Shown here: piece by piece, positions 5,907 to 10,882 of the stretch
Layout: each line of letters begins with the position of its first letter
Position numbering within the stretch: the stretch's first letter is position 1
Assembly: GCA_008501575.1 (NCBI GenBank)
Contig: QQUO01000105.1
Span: forward strand, 1-10,882
Origin: Pseudomonadota bacterium
Lineage (GTDB): Bacteria > Pseudomonadota > Gammaproteobacteria > Xanthomonadales > Marinicellaceae
DNA length: 10,882 nt
Direction: 5' to 3'
Translations under genes and position numbers: made by a program
Notes under the pieces: model-generated
What the model saw: the letters and a program-made list of their open reading frames with translations, nothing else
What the model was told of the DNA's origin: nothing
Database searches by the model: none

Positions 5907-7292
5907 ATGAAACATCTGAAAAACATGAAAACCCAATATACTTTACTTTTATTGTTGCTGATTGTTAGTGGCTTTGTTCATGCCCAAAGCAAAAAAGTCA
6001 TTTTTAATAACAACAACCAACAAGCCAATATTGTTGGCAATGCCTCAATCAATGTATCCACCGGTGATATCACCGTGCAAACCGAAACAGATAAACTGAT
6101 TATCGATGCCACCACCGCCGGTATTTTGGCATTTTATCCCGATAAATATTTAATCAACGTCGGTGACAGCGTTGAGCTAAATTGGGCATCGGCATTTACC
6201 AGTGCTTGTTCTGCAGAACTTGTTAATGGTAACGCAGCCTGGTCCGGGGCAAAATCACACAATACAATGAGTTCGGAAGTGGTAACCATAAACACCTTAC
6301 CTACCACACTGAAATTAACTTGTAATCAAATTGCTGGCGGCACCACGGAACAGCAGTTCACCTTAAGTCAGCTTCCCACCGGTTCGACGGGTGGGACCGG
6401 TAGCATTGCCATTAACTTTACTTTGCAAGGACAGTCTGGATCAAATCCAATCATTGCCGGAGATGGACCATATACAGTGGTCTGGTCAACAAGCAATGCC
6501 GACAGCTGTACCGCAACCAGTAATCCGTTTCATTCCGACTGGTCAGGAAATGTTGTGGTAAATAATCCAACGACAGGAAAAGTTGTTAATATTTCCGGCG
6601 CGCCTACCCTCACCCTGACCTGTTCAAACAGTAGCGGTCAAAATTCCGCCAGTCTGGTCTTTACCAACACTGGAGGTGGTGTAGTTGCTGGCTGTGAAAA
6701 TGTTACACCGCCTGCTGGTTTGTCTGCTAAAGTCCATCAACAGGGTGACCCTAAGCCTTCATTGGGGCGGATTGCACTTTCCAACGTGGAAGGCTATGGT
6801 AATCCTTATGCTGATTTGGCGAATCATGGTGTGCAATTTGGTCATACCAAAGGTTCACAATACATTGTGATTGAGGACATTGATATTCCCCAGAATCATA
6901 CCAACTATATAAATGGTCATTTATCATCAAGTATATACTTCGGTGATTCATCTACGGCTGCTGGAAATATGCACCATGCCATTGTGTCGCTCAGTGAATG
7001 TGCCGGTGATTTCGACACAAGTAAAACAGCTGTTTGCTTAGCCAGCGTGGCCATCAATGGAGAAAGACTGTATGTAACAACTAATCCAAACAGTAAATTC
7101 ATTACCTATTGGCCACAAAGAAGTTGCTTGGTTGAAAAAGGGAAAAGCTATTATATGAATTTCTTTTCAGGGGCAGATACCTCAGCAGTAACTGATTCAA
7201 GTAAGCGAATTTGTAATGAAACAAATCCTTATAATAATACCTGTGCTTCCATTATTCAGCAGACCATGGATGACGATTCAGTCTTACCATAA
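5907..7292 (+). CDS. Secreted protein with two tandem Ig-like modules and a Cys-rich C-terminal domain
   Basis: This is a 461-residue exported protein of unknown function. A signal peptide (about residues 1-26, poly-Leu core, FVHAQ cleavage region) is followed by an Asn-rich beta segment (about 30-70, VIFNNNN…NIVGNASINVSTGDITV). Two Ig-like modules come next: W93, C101, W112-S-G and C139 recur as W193, C201, W212-S-G and C239. This exact 100-residue period, with a probable disulfide in each module, shows a duplication. A Gly/Thr/Ser linker (about 157-166) separates them. The C-terminal domain (about 263-461) has six cysteines (263, 365, 377, 407, 436, 446) and the motifs SLSECAGDF (361-369) and CLVEKGKSYYMNFF (407-420). 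From memory, similar CPGDF…YYLN endings occur in uncharacterised secreted gammaproteobacterial proteins. AGAG precedes the ATG; a second in-frame ATG at 5925 (MKTQ) would also leave a valid signal peptide. It heads the operon with the parvulin-like gene and Wzm/Wzt; an adhesin or glycan-binding role is plausible but unproven. Confidence 0.8.
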   Translation: MKHLKNMKTQYTLLLLLLIVSGFVHAQSKKVIFNNNNQQANIVGNASINVSTGDITVQTETDKLIIDATTAGILAFYPDKYLINVGDSVELNWASAFTSACSAELVNGNAAWSGAKSHNTMSSEVVTINTLPTTLKLTCNQIAGGTTEQQFTLSQLPTGSTGGTGSIAINFTLQGQSGSNPIIAGDGPYTVVWSTSNADSCTATSNPFHSDWSGNVVVNNPTTGKVVNISGAPTLTLTCSNSSGQNSASLVFTNTGGGVVAGCENVTPPAGLSAKVHQQGDPKPSLGRIALSNVEGYGNPYADLANHGVQFGHTKGSQYIVIEDIDIPQNHTNYINGHLSSSIYFGDSSTAAGNMHHAIVSLSECAGDFDTSKTAVCLASVAINGERLYVTTNPNSKFITYWPQRSCLVEKGKSYYMNFFSGADTSAVTDSSKRICNETNPYNNTCASIIQQTMDDDSVLP

Positions 7293-7303
7293 GATAGAGT
7301 ACT

Positions 7304-8251
7304 ATGAACTTAATTATTAGTTTGTTATTGAGTATTATGCTGAACCAGAATGATGTTCTGGTTCAGCAGTCTGGCGCTTCGGTTCCCCTCTCTGATGTGG
7401 ACAGTTATTTTAATGAAATACCGCCGGACGTTCGTAGTGATTTGTCCTTTGACAATATGCAGCTTGAAAGCAATATTATTGGTATGCTGAATATGAATAT
7501 AATTTATGATTATATTCATAATCAGGGGTTAATTAATCAATCACCTTTTAGTGAGGTGGTGGATAATGTCCTAAAACAGCCGGTTATAATCGATGAAACG
7601 GTGTATAAACGGTTACAAGTGCCGGAAGACCAATTTAAAGCAAATTACCTGAAATACTTGACCAAAAAAGCATTGTACTCAACTTTGCAAGACCACTTAT
7701 ATCAAAATATCGATGAGGCTAAAGCTGTTCGCTTGGCGCAGGATCGTTTTTTGGTCTTTAAAAATCAGTACCGGATTCCGGAAAAGCGTGATATCGCAAT
7801 GATTAAGCTATCTATGGCGGATTATAATCAATCAGAAGTACTTTCATTGGTTAAACAATTGATGGCTGATGACAGTCAACAACATTTTAGAGAGCTTGCA
7901 AACAAGGTTTCTACCGACCAAACCGTTAAATACAATGATGGTCAATTGGGGCAGTTTCATCAGGCCGGTTTTCGTTATCCTTTTGCTGAAGAAGTGTTTG
8001 CGGCAGATATGGGGGTTGTTCCAGCCGTATATAAAAAAGATCAATCCTGGTACATTGTCCGGGTTAATGACATCATCCCGAGTCAGGAAGCTGAATTTTC
8101 AGCCCATAAAGATGAGCTGGTGGCAAAAATCAAAACTGAAATGATGGAACGACAATTTCAAAGCATCATCAATGAATATGCACAACATGAAATTAAGATC
8201 AATAAAGAGCTTGTTGATGATATTTTCAGCCGTTACGAGGTCTTTCAGTAA
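7304..8251 (+). CDS. Parvulin-like periplasmic peptidyl-prolyl isomerase/chaperone (PpiC/SurA type), probably degenerate
   Basis: This 315-residue protein has a short hydrophobic N-terminus (about 3-13, signal peptide or anchor) and a SurA-like N-terminal start (VLVQQSGASVPLSDVDSYF). A helical region (about 40-155) leads to a parvulin domain (about 160-257). The domain is recognised from FRELANKVSTDQ, DGQLGQF, the PFAEEVFAADMGVVPAVYKKDQSWYIVRV pattern (bridged here: residues 226-254) and a helical C-terminal tail (about 262-312). The two positions that are usually His in parvulins (in the first HIL strand and the last HII strand) appear as Met166 (IAMIKL) and Tyr250 (WYIVRV), so it may act as a chaperone rather than an isomerase. 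It begins 11 bases after the upstream gene and shares the octamer AGAGTACT directly before its start with that gene (7296-7303 and 5895-5902). Known relatives fold outer-membrane or secreted proteins; here the likely clients are the upstream secreted protein or outer-membrane parts of the glycan exporter. Confidence 0.8.
   Translation: MNLIISLLLSIMLNQNDVLVQQSGASVPLSDVDSYFNEIPPDVRSDLSFDNMQLESNIIGMLNMNIIYDYIHNQGLINQSPFSEVVDNVLKQPVIIDETVYKRLQVPEDQFKANYLKYLTKKALYSTLQDHLYQNIDEAKAVRLAQDRFLVFKNQYRIPEKRDIAMIKLSMADYNQSEVLSLVKQLMADDSQQHFRELANKVSTDQTVKYNDGQLGQFHQAGFRYPFAEEVFAADMGVVPAVYKKDQSWYIVRVNDIIPSQEAEFSAHKDELVAKIKTEMMERQFQSIINEYAQHEIKINKELVDDIFSRYEVFQ
7338..7368 (+). repeat. Perfect 13-bp hairpin inside the start of the parvulin-like gene
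   Basis: TGCTGAACCAGAA (7338-7350) and its exact reverse complement TTCTGGTTCAGCA (7356-7368) flank a 5-base loop, TGATG. It lies 34 bases after the start codon (codons about 12-22). No T tract follows, so it is not a standard terminator. It could slow translation, stabilise or process the mRNA, or be a protein-binding palindrome. Confidence 0.9.
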
Positions 8252-8261
8252 CTAATCATTC

Positions 8262-9017
8262 ATGTTCAGTTATTTTTTGCGCAAAGAGATAACTGATCGT
8301 TATCTGGGGAGTTCATCGGCTTTGCTCTGGGTTGTGGTGCAACCGGTGGCTTCCCTGTTTGTTTATTATCTGGTATTCGGATTTATCTTTAAGGCTCGGG
8401 TACCGGATTTACCCCAAGAACTCTTTATAACTTATCTGGCTGTGGGTCTGTGGCCGTGGATGGCTTTTTCTGAGGCCGTGCTGGGGAGTTTAATGACAGT
8501 TTTTAACCGCAAAGATTTATTGGGCAAGGTTAAAATGGACATGCGCCAAGTACTGCTCGCCGGTGTGTCAAGCCATTTTATTTTACACGGTATTGGTTTT
8601 ATCGCCATCATCGTCTTACTAATCGGGATTGGTCGGCTTACCCCGCATTGGTCTTTGCTGATGTTGATTATCCCCTATGCGGTCCTTTATTTATTTGCCG
8701 TAACGCTGGCTTTTTTATTGTCTGCTTTGCAGGTTTTTTATCGTGATCTTAAACAAATTGTAACGGCTTTTATGCCTTTATGGTTTTTTACCACACCCAT
8801 TATCTATTCCTGGTCTTTGGTACCTGATGCCGGTCAACGTTTCCTGGCGTTTAATCCTTTATTACCGATTATCAATTTCATTCATGCCATCACATTTGGG
8901 TTAGCACAAGTGGATTATGGTTCTTTGTTGTGGCTGGTGGCCGGTTTATTGCTGTGTTTATATTTAACGCATGCGTTTTTTCAAAAATTAGCACCACGCT
9001 TTGATGATTTTGTTTGA
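8262..9017 (+). CDS. wzm: Polysaccharide/O-antigen ABC exporter, membrane subunit (ABC-2 type, Wzm-like)
   Basis: This 251-residue inner-membrane protein is of the usual size for Wzm/TagG/KpsM-type permeases. The N-terminal amphipathic start FLRKEITDRYLGSSSALLW is typical of the family. About six membrane segments can be drawn: roughly 20-43, 55-80, 97-121, 130-156, 168-185 and 221-240. The conserved QVFYRDLKQIV (157-167) and the FNPL motif (197-200) before the last helices are present. With the Wzt-like ATPase encoded next, it would move a lipid-linked polysaccharide across the inner membrane. It starts 10 bases after the previous stop; no good Shine-Dalgarno is visible close to the ATG, so translation may depend on coupling. 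The next gene's ATG overlaps its stop by one base. Confidence 0.92.
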   Translation: MFSYFLRKEITDRYLGSSSALLWVVVQPVASLFVYYLVFGFIFKARVPDLPQELFITYLAVGLWPWMAFSEAVLGSLMTVFNRKDLLGKVKMDMRQVLLAGVSSHFILHGIGFIAIIVLLIGIGRLTPHWSLLMLIIPYAVLYLFAVTLAFLLSALQVFYRDLKQIVTAFMPLWFFTTPIIYSWSLVPDAGQRFLAFNPLLPIINFIHAITFGLAQVDYGSLLWLVAGLLLCLYLTHAFFQKLAPRFDDFV

Positions 9018-10183
9018 TGCCTTTAATTAAAATCAATAATCTAAATAAATTTTATCCGCACATCAGTAACAATAAGCAGCGGTTAAAAAGTATGTGGCAG
9101 ATTTTAACCAATAATCCGGTATCAAGTGGTGCCCATGTACTTAAAGATATTAACTTAACCGTGCACAAAGGCCAGTCTTTGGCCATCGTTGGTCGCAACG
9201 GCGCCGGGAAAAGCACCTTGTTAAAAATTCTCTCGGGTGTGATTCAACCCTCATCAGGTGATTTTAAGGTCAAAGGCAGTGTTGGTGCCTTATTAGAATT
9301 GGGCTCCGGTTTTGATCCAGAATACACCGGAATTGATAATTTAAAAATGTCGGCGGCCATGGCCGGTATGCGCGGTCAACAGGCCAAGGATAAAATTAAA
9401 CGGATGATTGATTTTGCGGATATTGGTGATTATGTGTATGAGCCGGTAAAAAATTATTCATCCGGGATGGTGGTGCGTTTGGGTTTTGCTGTGGTCACTG
9501 AAACCAAACCTGATTTATTGATTACAGATGAGGTGCTGGCTGTTGGTGATGAGAATTTTCAGCGCAAATGCCTTTCCTGGATAGATTATTATTTAGGCAC
9601 GGGCGGTACTTTATTGTTGGTATCTCACAGTATTTACCATGTGCAAAAAATCTGTCAACAAGCCATCTGGTTGGAAAATGGCAAAATAAGAATGCACGGT
9701 TCTGCTTATGATGTTTCACAAGCTTATCATTATGACACCGTTAATGAATTACCGGAAATCACACCGGCTGAAGTGGATCAAAGCGGCTTTCATGTGAGTC
9801 AAGCGCAAATTCTTAATAATAATAATGAAGCTGTGGATCAGGCGAACACCGGTGATACGGTGTATTTTAAAGCCAAATTATTTTCCCCAACCGGTGAAGC
9901 ACCCGGTTTATGTTTTGGGGTGGTGAGCTTTGACAATCAACCGGTTTATGGGGGTTATTCGGAGCAATTTAAGCAACAGCCCAAAAATTTGGGCGGTGGA
10001 TTGTTTGAATTTACCTTACGAATTCAGCACTTACCATTATTACCGGGCCGTTACCACATTAAATTTCACACCATGAGCCCGGATCAATTACAGCTGATTG
10101 ATACTGTTGAAAAACCGTTAACGGTTAAGGGTGAAACCCGGGAAATGGGTGTCACCCGATTGCCCATTGAATGGCTGTCATGA
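9017..10183 (+). CDS. wzt: Polysaccharide ABC exporter ATPase with C-terminal glycan-binding domain (Wzt-like)
   Basis: This 388-residue protein has an ABC ATPase domain (about 1-235): Walker A GRNGAGKST (59-67), signature YSSGM (147-151), Walker B LLITDE (167-172 region, Asp171 and Glu172), and the switch His204 in LVSHS. The segment SVGALLELGSGFDPEYTG (88-105) is characteristic of the Wzt/TagH exporter branch. A linker leads to a beta-rich C-terminal domain (about 255-380), as in Wzt proteins where this domain recognises the non-reducing end of the finished O-polysaccharide. Its presence suggests that export is selective for a capped or otherwise marked glycan. ATG 9017 is preferred over TTG 9014: it shares one base with the wzm stop (TGATG), giving translational coupling. 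The stop overlaps the glycosyltransferase ATG by 4 bases. Confidence 0.94.
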   Translation: MPLIKINNLNKFYPHISNNKQRLKSMWQILTNNPVSSGAHVLKDINLTVHKGQSLAIVGRNGAGKSTLLKILSGVIQPSSGDFKVKGSVGALLELGSGFDPEYTGIDNLKMSAAMAGMRGQQAKDKIKRMIDFADIGDYVYEPVKNYSSGMVVRLGFAVVTETKPDLLITDEVLAVGDENFQRKCLSWIDYYLGTGGTLLLVSHSIYHVQKICQQAIWLENGKIRMHGSAYDVSQAYHYDTVNELPEITPAEVDQSGFHVSQAQILNNNNEAVDQANTGDTVYFKAKLFSPTGEAPGLCFGVVSFDNQPVYGGYSEQFKQQPKNLGGGLFEFTLRIQHLPLLPGRYHIKFHTMSPDQLQLIDTVEKPLTVKGETREMGVTRLPIEWLS

Positions 10184-10882
10184 GCGCATCACCTGTTCAG
10201 GTGGTGGTACCCGTCTATAAAGCCTATACTGCCACCAAAAACTGTTTAAAGACCTTATATCGCCATAATCGCGATGACCATGTGATTTTAATTGATGATG
10301 GTTCTCATGATCAGCGTTTATCGGCATTATTGGCGCACTATGTGGCAAAAGCCAGCCTTTGGACGTTATTGATAAACCCCGAAAATATGGGTTTTGTGCA
10401 AACCGCTAATCGTGGTTTAAAGCTCAGCCCTGATAACACCGTGTTACTTAATACCGATACCCTGGTCAGTCAGGGCTGGTTGCAACGTTTACAAGACTGT
10501 GCCCAATTAATACCTGATTTAGCCACTGCCACACCATGGTCTAATAATGCGGAGATTTGCTCTTTGCCAAAAACTCTGAGCAATAATCCACTGCCCAATG
10601 ACATCGATACTTTAGCCCGGGCACTGTATCAACATCATCAACCGCTATACCCGGAGTTACCCACTGCTGTGGGTTTTTGTATGTTAGTGACCGCACGAGC
10701 CAAACAACAGCTGGGGTATTTTAATGAAGCGGTTTTTGGCCATGGTTATGGTGAGGAAAATGATTATTCTTTACGTGCATCAGCGGCCGGCTTGCGTAAT
10801 GTCTTAGTGGATAATGCCTATGTGGCGCACATTGGTAATCAATCATTCACAGAAAAAGGTTTACAACCTGATCACCAAAGCA
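10180..10882 (+). CDS. Family 2 glycosyltransferase (3'-truncated)
   Basis: The ATG at 10180 overlaps the wzt stop (ATGA), and the frame stays open to the window edge (234 residues seen). A GT-A fold of the GT2/WbbL (rhamnosyltransferase-like) type is supported by: the first strand VQVVVPVYKAY (6-16); VILIDDGS (35-42), the nucleotide-binding Asp pair; NPENMGFVQTANRGL (66-80); VLLNTDT (88-94), the DxD-type metal site; and GHGYGEENDYSLRA (187-200), containing the expected catalytic acidic pair. There is no membrane segment, so it is cytoplasmic or peripheral. It probably adds a sugar to the lipid-linked glycan exported by Wzm/Wzt. Donor and acceptor cannot be told from the sequence. The missing C-terminus may hold a further domain; some Wzm/Wzt-linked enzymes are multi-domain. 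Confidence 0.93.
   Translation, partial: MSASPVQVVVPVYKAYTATKNCLKTLYRHNRDDHVILIDDGSHDQRLSALLAHYVAKASLWTLLINPENMGFVQTANRGLKLSPDNTVLLNTDTLVSQGWLQRLQDCAQLIPDLATATPWSNNAEICSLPKTLSNNPLPNDIDTLARALYQHHQPLYPELPTAVGFCMLVTARAKQQLGYFNEAVFGHGYGEENDYSLRASAAGLRNVLVDNAYVAHIGNQSFTEKGLQPDHQS

Noticed and set aside
1..10882. CRISPR arrays, transposases, phage genes, tRNA or rRNA
   Set aside because: No direct-repeat array, transposase motif, integrase, cloverleaf or rRNA-like sequence was seen on either strand.

Overview
All genes lie on the + strand and almost every base is coding. The window suggests a moderately AT-rich gammaproteobacterium. The order GspM, GspN/C-like, GspD at the end of a type II secretion (T2SS) operon resembles the Xanthomonas xps layout (…L-M-N-D). 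Together with the lower GC and the type of secreted proteins, this points to a Lysobacterales-related marine lineage such as Marinicella. That placement is inference from gene order and protein style, not a database match.

Region 1 (1-3812) is the 3' end of a T2SS operon: a GspM fragment cut by the window edge, the inner-membrane GspN/GspC-like clamp protein, the outer-membrane secretin GspD, and a small lipoprotein of unknown function. Successive genes overlap by 4 or 11 bases, so they are probably translationally coupled. Region 2 (3813-4381) is a 569-base non-coding stretch with inverted repeats, a 10-bp palindrome, candidate promoters and a possible structured leader. Region 3 (4382-5829) is a stand-alone gene for a 464-aa secreted protein with codon use typical of high expression, closed by a textbook intrinsic terminator.

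Region 4 (5907 to the right edge) starts after that terminator and reads as one operon: a secreted protein with two Ig-like modules spaced exactly 100 residues apart, a parvulin-type (PpiC/SurA-like) periplasmic protein that appears to lack the usual active-site histidines, the polysaccharide ABC exporter pair Wzm/Wzt (Wzt with a C-terminal glycan-binding domain), and a family 2 glycosyltransferase cut by the window edge. The last four genes are separated by 10 bases or overlap by 1-4 bases. The operon joins glycan synthesis and export to a secreted adhesin-like protein and a periplasmic folding factor.

The best candidates for something undescribed are: the operon linking a two-module secreted protein and a degenerate parvulin to a Wzm/Wzt exporter; a perfect 13-bp hairpin inside the start of the parvulin gene; the T2SS-linked NTF2-like lipoprotein; and the unexplained structured intergenic region before the highly expressed surface or secreted protein. 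No RNA genes, CRISPR arrays, insertion sequences or phage genes were seen.
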